Positions 39,971-48,912 of a stretch of 54,470 nucleotides of DNA are shown in pieces. The translations under genes and the position numbers were made by a program. Where the stretch lies: NCBI GenBank assembly GCA_023433205.1, contig JAEZDS010000007.1:1-54470 (forward strand). Direction: 5' to 3'. Within the stretch, counting starts at the first letter, position 1; every line of letters starts with the position of its first letter. Source of the stretch: Bacteroidota bacterium (GTDB lineage: Bacteria > Bacteroidota > Bacteroidia > B-17B0 > Aurantibacillaceae). Under the pieces are notes generated by a model. That model did not search any database, was not told the DNA's origin, and worked only from the letters and a program-made list of their open reading frames with translations.

Positions 39971-40107
39971 TTGCCTGTAACAGGTTCTTGGTCAAACTGC
40001 ATTCCACTGTTGATGCAAAAGTGACATAAAAGAAATTCCACATTCGGTCAATTACAAATAGTTGTTTGGTGTAAAGTTAATAAAACATCTTCCGCTTAAT
40101 TACAGCT

Positions 40108-42687
40108 TCACCTCATCAGCAGCACATGCCCGCTATATTCTTTAGGCGTCCCTCTTTTTGAGGTAATAGCGGCCTTCCAGGTATAGCTGCCCTCAGGACA
40201 GGCATAACCTTTAAATGTCCCATCCCAGCCCTGCTCAACTTTTTCTGAGCTGAATAGCAGCGTGCCCCACCTGTTATAAATTTCTATACTAAAAGATCTT
40301 AGTCCGTGCACTACTGCACTAAACACATCATTTCGTCCATCATTGTTTGGGGTAAAAGTATTTGGTATATAAAACAATAGGTCTTCTGCCACCTCTACAA
40401 CTTTTGTCAATGTGTCGGCACAGCGCCATTGGTTGGTGCTTACAAGCGTTACAGGATAGTTACCGGCTGATAAAAATCTTAATAACATTGCCTCTGTCTC
40501 ACTGCTTTTTGTTTTTCCAGTTTCCGGGTCGGGCCAGTACCATTTATTGGTTTCTGTATCTGTTGTATTACTCTCAAAAAGCACTTCGTCCCTGCCTTCT
40601 ACCGGCTGAAGCGGATTAAACGAAAAGTCTGCCAGCGGCTTGGGATGCACATTTAAGATGTACTCAAAACCATTGTTGCATGTGGTGTTTGTATCAGTAA
40701 GTATAGCGTTTATGGTGTAACTGCCAGGGCTCGCGAAACAGGGTTTTAAGAGGGCACCTTCAAAGTGCTGGTTATTCGCTGTCCAGGTACTTATGATCGA
40801 TGCAGGATCAGCGCTAAATGATTCAAAGTTCAGTTCAGGGCATTGCCCTGCGCAAACTGCCTCATGAGGTTTTATTCTTCCATTGTGCAAAGGGAATACA
40901 TCAACATAGAAAGTTTGAGGTGGTGTATGGCAGCCATATTTATCTACACCCTGTACAGAATACGAGGCGTTTTTATTAACTGTAACCTGCACGTTATTAT
41001 GTTGTACCCAATCAAATGCCTGCAACGGAAACCATGTATAACTCTCTGCACCTGTTGCGCTGAGTTGAATTTTTGAATTGCTGCAAACGGTGGTGTGCGA
41101 TGGAATTGCGGAAAGTGTGGTAACAGGCAGCACGCTGAAATTTGTCACAGTGGAACCAGTACACACCCCGTTGCCTCCTATAAGTGTGGCGCTTGCTGCC
41201 CCTGTGATGCTTGGCGGAGCATGTGTCTGATAAAGTACTATAGGTTGTGAAGGCAGCAGACTAATAGAAAAGCCCGGGCTCAGTAGCAGGGTGTAGGTAT
41301 CGGCACCATTGTAACTTAAAGTTGCTTTGTCTTTTCCGTAAACTGAATACACGCAAAGGGTAGGACTGCTGATGCCCAGCTCTGGCAGGGGCACCGGCAA
41401 TATGCTGGTACTGGCAATTCCCGAACAGCCATTTTCAGGATTGGTAACAATCAACTCATACTTACCGGTGTCGTTAATTGTAACAGTTGCTGTGCCTTGC
41501 CCTGCAGTGATATCTGGCCCGCTCCACTGGTAGTTGTAATTACCGGGGTTAACTGTAGCAGTAAGTTTCATGGCAGGGCTTAAACAAAGTAATGAGCCGG
41601 GTAGTATAGAAGGCATCACCGTTGTGGTATTGCTGGTAACGGTGGTAACAAGGGTTGCGAGTCGGTAATCACAACTTCCTTCAAAAATATGGCAGGTAAA
41701 AATACCGGCGCTGTTTACGTTCATTACCGAAGGGCCTGGTACTGCACTGCCAATACCAGGACCGCTCCACTGATAACTGGCGGGGTTGAGCGTAGTGCTT
41801 GCTACAAGGTTAAGCGTGGATGGATTGCAGCCAAGTGTACCGGAGTTGATAGTTGCAGAAACGGTGGTGGTGGTGGCTACGGGGCAGGAAGCATAATCTG
41901 TTCCCGAGAAGTTTAAATTTAAGGGAGTAAGTGAAAAGCTGGAACCGGAGATGTCAGCAGAGTAGACGGTAGAACTATAATCCACATAAAGCGTGTTGCC
42001 AATGATAGTGAAAGCCTGGGCCACGGTATTCAAATAGGCTGATGAAGGAACAAAGGAGAGTACATTGCCATTCTGATCGTATTTTCTAAGCCCATCTCGG
42101 TGTAGCAGGTAAATATTGCAATTACAATCACAGACAAGTTCCTCTGCTGCAATTTCTGCTTGTGCAGTGAAGATCGGCACTGCCTGGCCGAGGGTACCAC
42201 CGGTTCCGTAGTTAGCGTAAACCACATATTGCACCGACCCTCCACCGATAGGCTTCTTGTATAAACTAAACAGTGCGCTATTGCAGCCGGCAATGCTAAA
42301 ATTGATATAGCCAGGGTTTTGTGGTATAGGTGTCCCCGTATCCACCCATGAGGTTCCGTTCCAATAGCAATAATGGATCACTGTAGGTGAAGGCCAAGAA
42401 CTGATGACCATCGAACTGTATAGAGTTGGAGATGGCTGCCCTCCATTCAAATTGGGCAACAAAGCAAGGCCACGGGCGTGGGAAAGTGTAGGTGAACTTA
42501 CAGGCATAGTTGAAAATGACGGGTTATTAACCGAAATCGGCTGATTTGGATTGAAAACCCGGACCGTCGCCGTTGGAGAGTTCCCAGAACTTACAACGTA
42601 GATCATACTGTCGGGGCAACTGAACTGCGCCTCAACATTAAAGAGTGCATTTGTAAAAATAATTAAATAGGCGGTGCTTATTTTCAT
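40108..42687 (-). CDS. large secreted protein with gliding-motility-associated C-terminal domain (T9SS type B)
   Basis: This 859-residue protein starts with a signal peptide (AYLIIFTNALFNVEAQ). The first about 270 residues look like a beta-propeller ('ARGLALLPNLNGG', 'EELVCDCNCNIYLLHRDGL'). Several Ig-like/PKD-like repeats follow, with 'YQWSGPGIGSAVPG', 'YNYQWSGPDITAGQGTAT' and 'TCNNGFEYILNVHPKPLADF'. The C-terminal 85 residues carry the type B signal: 'NTFTPNNDGRNDVFSAVVHG', 'IEIYNRWGTLLFSS', 'GWDGTFKGYACPEGSYTW' and 'YSGHVLLMR'. It is exported by T9SS and should sit at the cell surface, possibly as an adhesin. Confidence 0.88.
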   Translation of the reverse strand: MKISTAYLIIFTNALFNVEAQFSCPDSMIYVVSSGNSPTATVRVFNPNQPISVNNPSFSTMPVSSPTLSHARGLALLPNLNGGQPSPTLYSSMVISSWPSPTVIHYCYWNGTSWVDTGTPIPQNPGYINFSIAGCNSALFSLYKKPIGGGSVQYVVYANYGTGGTLGQAVPIFTAQAEIAAEELVCDCNCNIYLLHRDGLRKYDQNGNVLSFVPSSAYLNTVAQAFTIIGNTLYVDYSSTVYSADISGSSFSLTPLNLNFSGTDYASCPVATTTTVSATINSGTLGCNPSTLNLVASTTLNPASYQWSGPGIGSAVPGPSVMNVNSAGIFTCHIFEGSCDYRLATLVTTVTSNTTTVMPSILPGSLLCLSPAMKLTATVNPGNYNYQWSGPDITAGQGTATVTINDTGKYELIVTNPENGCSGIASTSILPVPLPELGISSPTLCVYSVYGKDKATLSYNGADTYTLLLSPGFSISLLPSQPIVLYQTHAPPSITGAASATLIGGNGVCTGSTVTNFSVLPVTTLSAIPSHTTVCSNSKIQLSATGAESYTWFPLQAFDWVQHNNVQVTVNKNASYSVQGVDKYGCHTPPQTFYVDVFPLHNGRIKPHEAVCAGQCPELNFESFSADPASIISTWTANNQHFEGALLKPCFASPGSYTINAILTDTNTTCNNGFEYILNVHPKPLADFSFNPLQPVEGRDEVLFESNTTDTETNKWYWPDPETGKTKSSETEAMLLRFLSAGNYPVTLVSTNQWRCADTLTKVVEVAEDLLFYIPNTFTPNNDGRNDVFSAVVHGLRSFSIEIYNRWGTLLFSSEKVEQGWDGTFKGYACPEGSYTWKAAITSKRGTPKEYSGHVLLMR

Positions 42688-42780
42688 GCAAGTAACCTCA
42701 CGATCTACGGCAAATTATATACAATAAAGTTACAAAAATTGTGCCTTATTGCTAAGACGCAGCGAACATTTTAATACGAA

Positions 42781-42804
42781 AGCAGCTCCGGTACAGGAGC
42801 TGCT
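42781..42804 (-). terminator. hairpin terminator after the T9SS type A gene
   Basis: A perfect 9 bp stem (agcagctcc at 42781-42789, ggagctgct at 42796-42804) lies 27 bp downstream of the stop of the 599-residue T9SS gene. On the minus strand it is followed by TTCGTATTAAAATG, a poor U tract, so termination may be partial. Confidence 0.6.
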
Positions 42805-42830
42805 CTCTTAGATTTTATGAACCAGGACGC

Positions 42831-44630
42831 CTAGTGCTGAACTACGATCTTATTCACACGTTTCTCGTCGTTCAAACTGCAATTAAGACTATAAACTCCT
42901 TCTGCCAGGCCGCTCACCGGAATCGTGATGCTACATTTCCCGGCACTAATACGTTCTTGGCCGGAAAAAACACAGGTCCCGCGCGCATCATAGAGACGCA
43001 GTTGCATCTCACCGCTCTTCTTTGAAGTGAAGGTTATTGTCAACATTTCTGAAGCCGGTACGGGATAAATCCCCGCACCACTATGCCTTTCACTTTCGAT
43101 AATCCCGGTTTTAAGTCTTGCATTGCTGCCCCCGGGTACACTCGAGCCGCTGCAATCCACATGAAAAGCTGCTGTGCTGTTAAAATTGTCGTCTATTGTA
43201 AGTTCCGGATTTAGCATCGTCACATCTGGGTCTAACACAGGTGGATTCAAGGGCTGAGAGGGACCGGGGCCCTGGCTGCCTATGATGTTAATAGATTCGT
43301 TACATCCACTATAGCCATTGTAATACGCTTTTACCATATAGGTATCGGAGGTTCCGCCGCTCACATCAGTGCCGAATACCTGTATCCCGTCACCAGAGGC
43401 GGCTCCCGCGCTCGTTTTGGTGATGAAGGCCGGCCCACCACCTGCCAGGGTATATTCAAATTCGTTTTCTCCCGTACCCGCTGTGAATAAAGCTCCCGTA
43501 TGATCGAGCTTAAATACGGTCATTTGTGCCATACCTGTGCTTGTTGCACCGTAATATTCATAATCGCCAGAGGTGTTTTGCCTTTCAATGATACCAGTGA
43601 TCTCTTTATTGGTAGCAGAAGTACCAGTTATCAGTGTGTTCCAGATGATAGTGCCGGTCTGATCAACTTTTATCATCCACGAATCACCAAAACCACCAAC
43701 CGGATCGCTCACTCCACCAATCGCGAAACCAGGCCCCCCTCCCCAAGGGGAATTTGCAACAGTTAATGAAGTAAAAAACTGAGAGTTTTGGTCGCCGTAT
43801 ATCTGACATGAGCCTGGAACGTAAAAACCAGTCGCAGGATCTAGTTTCATAAAAAAACCATCAAGTCTCCTGTTCAATGAAGGATCAGGTTGATTCAGTC
43901 CCGCCACAACCAACTCAGCCGGATTAAAAGGAGATTGGAGAAGGCCATAAGGCACCAACGCTTCGTCGCATTCATATTCTAACTCCCAGTTTGTGACGAG
44001 AGTATTCAAGGAAAATCCATACATTTTTGTTTTGTTTATGTTGCTATCGTAATACGATCCCAATACTATGTAGTTTCCGGTATTCGTAACGTCTTCAATC
44101 AATAAAGGCTTACTAAGGTTCGAAGCCGACGAAGGCAATTCATAGTACTTAGTAAATGTCACCAATCCATCCACATTAAGAATCAGGAAGAAGTAGCCAC
44201 GACTGGTGTTAGCAACATTACTTACCGCACCCGCAACGGCAAAATTGGGGCCCGGAACACTAGGAGTCTGGCCTGTTTCAATTACTGAGATGCCGTGCGT
44301 GTTTTCCATTGGAACATTACTAAGCAAAACGTTATATCCATTAAAAAATGAAATGTGATAGTAAGGTGGGGTCCAACCTACTGAATACTGACCCAACTCA
44401 TCTAATTTTCTTATTTCAAAGTTGTAGTTGCCGGTGTTTGGAGTAGTTTGGTACGAGCCTATTATGTATTGATCAACAGGCATAGTGAGACCCTGGGAAG
44501 TACAGACGGCAGAGCAGACCTCATTTGGGCCGGAGGTTGTTGTTGTAGGGTACAGGTGCTGGAAGTACACTTGCGCGTTGGCGTAAAAACTACCCAACAG
44601 CATGTAGGTAAAAACACATAGTTTTTTCAT
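42831..44630 (-). CDS. secreted protein with T9SS type A sorting domain
   Basis: This 599-residue protein has a signal peptide (MKKLCVFTYMLLGSFYANAQ) and a long beta-propeller-like region with repeated blocks such as 'FEIRKLDELGQYSVGW', 'FAVAGAVSNVANTSRGYFFL', 'GGGPGFAIGGVSDPVGGFGD' and 'SWMIKVDQTGTIIWN'. These recall T9SS cargo with repeated self-report-like blades. The C-terminal 80 residues are a type A domain ('GAGIYPVPASEMLTITFTS', 'LRLYDARGTCVFSG', 'LAEGVYSLNCSL', 'VNKIVVQH'). The upstream region carries three TTCCTA repeats, and an XRE-type regulator gene lies next to it on the same strand. Confidence 0.85.
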   Translation of the reverse strand: MKKLCVFTYMLLGSFYANAQVYFQHLYPTTTTSGPNEVCSAVCTSQGLTMPVDQYIIGSYQTTPNTGNYNFEIRKLDELGQYSVGWTPPYYHISFFNGYNVLLSNVPMENTHGISVIETGQTPSVPGPNFAVAGAVSNVANTSRGYFFLILNVDGLVTFTKYYELPSSASNLSKPLLIEDVTNTGNYIVLGSYYDSNINKTKMYGFSLNTLVTNWELEYECDEALVPYGLLQSPFNPAELVVAGLNQPDPSLNRRLDGFFMKLDPATGFYVPGSCQIYGDQNSQFFTSLTVANSPWGGGPGFAIGGVSDPVGGFGDSWMIKVDQTGTIIWNTLITGTSATNKEITGIIERQNTSGDYEYYGATSTGMAQMTVFKLDHTGALFTAGTGENEFEYTLAGGGPAFITKTSAGAASGDGIQVFGTDVSGGTSDTYMVKAYYNGYSGCNESINIIGSQGPGPSQPLNPPVLDPDVTMLNPELTIDDNFNSTAAFHVDCSGSSVPGGSNARLKTGIIESERHSGAGIYPVPASEMLTITFTSKKSGEMQLRLYDARGTCVFSGQERISAGKCSITIPVSGLAEGVYSLNCSLNDEKRVNKIVVQH

Positions 44631-44726
44631 GATATTTTTATTTTAAATGAATTTGAGAACCGCTTTTTTCAGGGTGGCAGTCCAGTACATCCGCAATTGC
44701 GCTACAAACCTCTGGCTACTACAGTG

Positions 44727-44783
44727 AAATTCCTAGTAAATAAAATTTCCTATACGGAAAGTTTCGGCCTTTAATTTCCTATG
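44727..44783. promoter_or_regulatory. three phased TTCCTA repeats, possible operator
   Basis: AAATTCCTA (44727-44735), AATTTCCTATA (44744-44754) and AATTTCCTATG (44773-44783) lie between the XRE regulator gene and the start of the T9SS gene. The TCCTA cores are 17 and 29 bp apart. The second and third each extend into a short palindrome (TTTCC-TATAC-GGAAA; ATTTC-CTATGGA-GAAAT), the type of site an HTH dimer would bind. They sit about 100-155 bp upstream of the T9SS start codon. Confidence 0.45.
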
Positions 44784-44814
44784 GAGAAATTTCTCTGTTA
44801 AAATTGCACGCTGA

Positions 44815-45186
44815 TCAGTCCTCAGAATTATTGATCAACCCACGCAGCGTACTAATGATCTTATCTTTAGGCCAGGAGAGTTTAACCTCTCCTTTTTCCA
44901 ATGCATTAAATAAATCAGCGAGCGCATGAGAAAGTGGTGTAATAGAATAAGTGGGATCAAAACAGGCATCAGCAATCGCCAAAATATGTAGATGCGAAAC
45001 TCCAATCTGTTTGCCAATCATCCTGAGCTGGCTACAGGTGAAAGGCCGCAGCCCTGTGGCTTTTTTTGAGTATTCGCTTTCAGAAATGCAGAGCACATTA
45101 GCCAATAGTAATTGTTTAATGCCTCTTGCCTTTCTAAGATTTTCAACTACAATACTAAGCTTTTGATCGTATCTTGAAGGTAACAT
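44815..45186 (-). CDS. XRE-type helix-turn-helix regulator
   Basis: This 123-residue protein has an N-terminal HTH of the Cro/XRE kind: 'LSIVVENLRKARGIKQLLLA' as first helices, then 'VLCISESEYSKKATGLRPFT' covering the recognition helix, and 'CSQLRMIGKQIGVSHLHIL'. The C-terminal 55 residues are helical and unrecognised ('HALADLFNALEKGEVKLSW'). Phage-like context is absent. The gene precedes the T9SS gene at 44630 on the same strand, with TTCCTA repeats in between. Two identical GGGTACCTGAA elements lie 100-132 bp upstream of its start. Confidence 0.82.
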   Translation of the reverse strand: MLPSRYDQKLSIVVENLRKARGIKQLLLANVLCISESEYSKKATGLRPFTCSQLRMIGKQIGVSHLHILAIADACFDPTYSITPLSHALADLFNALEKGEVKLSWPKDKIISTLRGLINNSED

Positions 45187-45273
45187 GCGTTGAGTGTTTT
45201 ACAAGAGCAATGAGAAGAATAATTCATAATAAAGACTTTTGGTTCGATCCAAAAATAGTATTCTGAGTGATTC

Positions 45274-45842
45274 TGTTTGACTCAGGGGTACCTGAAGTTT
45301 AGCCTTAGGGTACCTGAAATAAATAAATGCTCAGGAAGGAGATTTCAATTTTGCGCAGGCAGCTAAAAAAGTGAAAACCGTGGTTAAGCTGCAGCGAAAA
45401 AAAATGATTGCAGGTACAAGCTTTAGTTTTCGTATCTTTAATGTGGGTTATTAAATTCGCAATTTTCTTCACTGGAATTGTCACTGCCACCCTGATTGCG
45501 CTTCTCTGCAGCGCCCCCCCTCGCCACAAGATGTTCCAGTGATGTCCCAGGTATGCCCCAGAGATGTCCCGGTATCGCCCCAGAAGTAAAGCCAGTTTCA
45601 TTCCTCGATGCTTACTGGCTTAGCAGCAGATTACCCTGGTTTCCTTTGTGCTTTATTCTGTCATAAATTGTGGCAACCGCACACCTCATCTGATCTCTGC
45701 AAATTCCGTAGTGGCTTACCAGCCTTTTGTAAAACCCAGGTAAATGTTGCAAGTGCTACAGTCACGCTTCTTTTAATGAGGGGTTCTGATCAAAAGTTCC
45801 AGTACCCCCCCACCCCTAAATCCAGTACCCTTTTTGTTGACA
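45274..45842. mobile_element. probable IS21-like element remnant (ends only, no transposase)
   Basis: The left end reads TGT (45274) then, 12 bases from its start, GGGTACCTGAA at 45286-45296 and an identical copy at 45308-45318 (22 bp apart). The right end, read on the minus strand from 45842, begins TGTCAACAAAAA and then has GGGTACTGGA at 45830-45821 and again at 45807-45798 (23 bp apart). Both ends thus have TGT, a 12-base offset and two tandem GGGTACyTGA-like sites in inverted orientation, the layout of IS21-family termini. The 569 bp between lack istA and istB. No target duplication is obvious. Confidence 0.5.
45541..45584. repeat. 22 bp tandem duplication inside the IS-like remnant
   Basis: Two adjacent 22-base units (45541-45562 and 45563-45584) of the form gatgtcccaggtatgcccca / gatgtcccggtatcgcccca differ at few positions. 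A partial third copy (agatgttccagt) lies just before. The unit length equals the 22 bp spacing of the GTACC sites nearby, which may be chance. Confidence 0.65.
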
Positions 45843-46300
45843 GCTCCATTCATTAGCAATACCTTAGTGCTGCCCAAAAAAAGAACGTTTCTTTCCCAAA
45901 TGCGGAAGCCGCCGAAAATCCAATACCAGAGTAGGCGCCATTTAACACACAATCACCATGAGTGTTTTAAAGGAAAGGGGGGTTACCGGACAAAGATGCC
46001 AGGTAAGCGGGATTTATTACTGTATACGGCACACAGCTTATGTTATACCGCTGTCAAATGGAGAAACTTTTCCTCCCTGCTCGCTGTATGGCGGTCATGC
46101 CACAACATGGATTCTCAAACAACGGGCCTGAAGACAAAAACAAAAACTAAAAAATCAAGTAGTATCGATTCAAGGAGTCGGCATTTCCATAAACCGATGG
46201 TGCAAAGCTTGTGCTGTATCGGAATTGCTTGGGCGCAAACTTACGCTTACGCCGTAGCTTCAGAGTAGGAGCACAGCGCAGGCACAACTGCACTCTCCCC

Positions 46301-46969
46301 TCAGATAATATTCACAATATTATGCTTTATCGCAAATATGGTAAGTGCATCAATGTCGCCACTTTGTATTTTCGTTACTTTCCAGATATGACTGCGGTGT
46401 CCGTCGATGGTTTTTTCGGCCTTGTTCAGCTTTTCTGCAATCCTGGCAGTAGTGTAACCAAGGCACATGTACTTTACGATCAATATTTGCATCATATTGA
46501 GTTGCAGGTCCACTCTTTGTTCCCTTATTTCATCATTTTCGCGAACCAGGTTCTGGCGAATAAGCTTATAAACCGACTCGTCAACAAATTCGCCAACGCG
46601 CTGAACAGTTTCTATCGCTTCCACAATTTTGTGGATCGGCCAGGTTTTTCCTATCACCGCCGGAAAATCTTTTTTGATGTACTGTAAGGCTAATCCTGGT
46701 TTAAAATAACCACTAAACAATATCGCTTTTACTGCAGGGAATTTTTCCTTGATCTTATGAAACGTTGCTTCTCCATCCAGTACAGGCATGTCGAGATCAA
46801 GCAGCACAATATCCACCGGCCTTTCCTTTAGTTTATTAAGAACTTCCTGCCCGTTGTCTGCAGTAAATTTTACCTCCAGATGTTTATAGCGGCCAAGCAG
46901 ATTTACCAGTCCTTCATACACTACAGGGTGGTCATCTGCGACCCCTAATGTTATCTTTTCCATGTGCAT
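46301..46969 (-). CDS. NarL/LuxR-type response regulator
   Basis: This 222-residue regulator has a receiver domain ('ITLGVADDHPVVYEGLVNLL', phosphoacceptor Asp58 in 'DIVLLDLDMPVLDG', 'KAILFSGYF', Lys in 'VIGKTWP') and a LuxR-type HTH ('QILIVKYMCLGYTTARIAEK', 'KAEKTIDGHRSHIWKVTKI'). It pairs with the histidine kinase whose gene ends 1 bp upstream. Its target is unknown. Confidence 0.92.
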   Translation of the reverse strand: MHMEKITLGVADDHPVVYEGLVNLLGRYKHLEVKFTADNGQEVLNKLKERPVDIVLLDLDMPVLDGEATFHKIKEKFPAVKAILFSGYFKPGLALQYIKKDFPAVIGKTWPIHKIVEAIETVQRVGEFVDESVYKLIRQNLVRENDEIREQRVDLQLNMMQILIVKYMCLGYTTARIAEKLNKAEKTIDGHRSHIWKVTKIQSGDIDALTIFAIKHNIVNII

Positions 46970-46970
46970 A

Positions 46971-47801
46971 TTATTTTCCTTCTACCTCTTCATTGGTCCT
47001 GAATGGCACTTTTAACTGAATGGCTGGTTCTGCGTCCTGCTGATAGGATATGGATGCTTTAATGATACTTCCGCGGGCGTTCATTGATTTTAAACCAAGC
47101 CCTGTGCCTGCAATTAAACACTCCTGTGCCTGCATATTGCTGAATTTGCTGCCATTGTGATCAATGTTTATTTGCAGTTCATTTGCTCCCTCTGCGGCCG
47201 TAATGGTAATTTCATCGGGACGACCATGTTTAAGAAGATTATTGATTAATTCCAGACAGATCCTGTATATGTGCAGTACCTCCTGTTTTCCAAAAGTATG
47301 TTGTTTTTTCCGCCCCTCAATCACTTTGAAGGAGGCTTTGATCTTACCCGCGCAATTGAGCTGCACTATTTGATCCTCCAGCGCACTCATCAGACCTTTT
47401 TTAATTAAATAAGCAGGAACAAGGTCTGAGGCGCAATTGTTAATGGCATCACGCAATACATCAAGCTTTTCTATTTCATTTCGCAGTTTTTGGGCCTCTT
47501 CCGGCACCTTATCCTCAAGATCGAACACAATATTTTCAAGTATCTGCTTATTAACAGTGAGTTTCAGACTAATTTCGTCGTGAAGATTGTTCGCAATCCT
47601 CTCCCGCTCCTTTTCTTCTGCTTCACAGGCAGCGCTAAAACTGAGGAGTCTTTTTTCTGACTCCAGTTGTTCAATCTTTTTCCCTTTTTCGATAAGGCTC
47701 CGCCGGTACACTACTACGAACAAAATGATCCCCCAGGCCATGATAAACATCATAAGGCTGGCGAATACAATAATCAGCTCAAAGTTTGGTTCTTCAGCCA
47801 T
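46971..47801 (-). CDS. NarL-family sensor histidine kinase (HisKA_3 type)
   Basis: This 276-residue kinase has one N-terminal membrane helix (about 9-32), a coiled-coil linker, the HisKA_3 box 'ERERIANNLHDEISLKLT' (phospho-His74) and an HATPase domain with 'CLELINNLLKHGRPDE' and 'GTGLGLKSMNARGSII'. It has no sensor domain of its own, so the signal probably comes from the membrane protein encoded just upstream, with which it overlaps by 28 bp. Such kinases pair with LuxR-type regulators, here the next gene. Confidence 0.92.
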   Translation of the reverse strand: MAEEPNFELIIVFASLMMFIMAWGIILFVVVYRRSLIEKGKKIEQLESEKRLLSFSAACEAEEKERERIANNLHDEISLKLTVNKQILENIVFDLEDKVPEEAQKLRNEIEKLDVLRDAINNCASDLVPAYLIKKGLMSALEDQIVQLNCAGKIKASFKVIEGRKKQHTFGKQEVLHIYRICLELINNLLKHGRPDEITITAAEGANELQINIDHNGSKFSNMQAQECLIAGTGLGLKSMNARGSIIKASISYQQDAEPAIQLKVPFRTNEEVEGK

Positions 47802-48442
47802 ACAGCTCTTGAAATGAGTAAGTAAAAGACGATGGTCACAGCCAGTAAAATTGACCAGTTTACACGCGCAATTGTGCTGGAGCTTTGCGTTAAACTATCA
47901 TACAATAACACAAAAAAAGTGCTGCTGAAAAAAAGCATCACCGCAGTTATAACCAAAAAGGGTTCTGAATTCCACAGATTGGTTTCATCTAATGTTTCTT
48001 CTTTCACCATCAACAGATAATATACTCTTATAGCTAGTGCGACGAAAAAGCACCCGCTAAAGCCGTTGTAAAATAGTGAAGCCAGGCCGCTGCCAATAAA
48101 CAATAACAAGGTAAGTGTACCACATGTCACAAATATCCGTCCCAGAACTATAACAGTCCTGTCTGTGGTTTCATGAACGTTCAACCTCAGAATAATCTCG
48201 GTTATTAAAAAAAACTGCGCTATCGAGTAGCAGATATCTACTGCATCGTTCAGGAAAATAAAATGCCGCGAAAAAAAATATCCTGCCTCAGCAATAACAC
48301 AAGTAACCAAATATAGGAGAATGACCCTATGCAGCGGGTCGTTCCAGGCTGCCTTTGCACGTTGTAAAAGCAGGATCAATGGAATGAAAACAGTTGCTGC
48401 GGTACAATACGCGAATATTGGATATATGCGATCGAAAAACAC
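47774..48442 (-). CDS. seven-helix membrane protein, likely sensor partner
   Basis: This 222-residue protein consists almost only of hydrophobic segments, about seven: 'IFAYCTAATVFIPLILLL', 'VILLYLVTCVIAEAGYFF', 'AVDICYSIAQFFLITEII', 'VLGRIFVTCGTLTLLLFI', 'FSGCFFVALAIRVYYLLM', 'PFLVITAVMLFFSSTFFV' and 'VNWSILLAVTIVFYLLIS'. I do not recognise a family by motif. The start is a GTG at 48442 that shares its G with the TAG stop of the small upstream gene (TAGTG). The overlap with the kinase gene makes a membrane-sensor role likely (inference). Confidence 0.82.
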   Translation of the reverse strand: MFFDRIYPIFAYCTAATVFIPLILLLQRAKAAWNDPLHRVILLYLVTCVIAEAGYFFSRHFIFLNDAVDICYSIAQFFLITEIILRLNVHETTDRTVIVLGRIFVTCGTLTLLLFIGSGLASLFYNGFSGCFFVALAIRVYYLLMVKEETLDETNLWNSEPFLVITAVMLFFSSTFFVLLYDSLTQSSSTIARVNWSILLAVTIVFYLLISRAVWLKNQTLS

Positions 48443-48762
48443 TATGAGTTCAGCGCATTCTGCACTCCCTGCATGGGTGGAGATTTCAGCGCTCTCTCTG
48501 CCAGAATCCCATGCTCCAGGTCATCCTCATTCGCCTTTACGCCGGCGATCACCAGCTGTCTTTTACCATCCTCATCCAGAGCGTGATATACTCTTATGCC
48601 CACACAATCTTGCTGAGCAAGGATGTCCTCAATAAATGACTTACTGAAGTAATGGCCAATTGTAGGATCGATAGCAGCATCTATAGTATCCCGGAAATTC
48701 CTGGTCCATTGTGAGGCAGTAGCCAGTGTTATTGTGTGATCTTCATTTCCTGTAAATGGCAT
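48442..48762 (-). CDS. small cytoplasmic protein of unknown function
   Basis: This 106-residue protein begins MPFTGNEDHTITLATASQW and contains 'DAAIDPTIGHYFSKSFIEDI', 'DCVGIRVYHALDEDGKRQLV' and 'IAGVKANEDDLEHGILAERA'. I do not recognise it. The open frame extends upstream to 49035, but that extension translates the GTACC repeats and looks non-coding, so I start at the ATG at 48762. It is the first gene of the membrane protein/kinase/regulator operon. It may be a signalling accessory (inference). Confidence 0.75.
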   Translation of the reverse strand: MPFTGNEDHTITLATASQWTRNFRDTIDAAIDPTIGHYFSKSFIEDILAQQDCVGIRVYHALDEDGKRQLVIAGVKANEDDLEHGILAERALKSPPMQGVQNALNS

Positions 48763-48912
48763 ATTAGTGTGGTTTAATTGGTTTCGATTCCAAAATAAAT
48801 AAAATATGTGAGCTGCGGGTAGTGTTATAATGTACTGCTTGTTGAGAGAAAACAGTAAACACTTTATCGTCAATAATTTGTCTCCTGCTTTCAGTACACT
48901 TAATCCAAGTTT

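Larger units (their letters stand above)
45187..46300. other. gene-free stretch with degraded mobile DNA
   Basis: No convincing gene is visible in this 1.1 kb. Open frames (for example 45834-46268 on plus) have atypical composition and no domain. The left part holds the IS21-like remnant. The right part (45843-46300) has scattered repeat fragments shared with the 33.4-34.1 kb cluster, notably 46218-46230 and 46241-46261. Confidence 0.65.

Noticed and set aside
45236..45253. Sequence like a tRNA T-arm (ttttggttcgatccaaaa)
   Set aside because: It is a simple 6 bp hairpin with no acceptor stem, D-arm or anticodon arm around it.
45834..46268. 144-codon plus-strand open frame as a real gene
   Set aside because: It begins in the IS-like end, runs through repeat fragments, has unusual composition (many Lys, Ser, His) and shows no domain or promoter.
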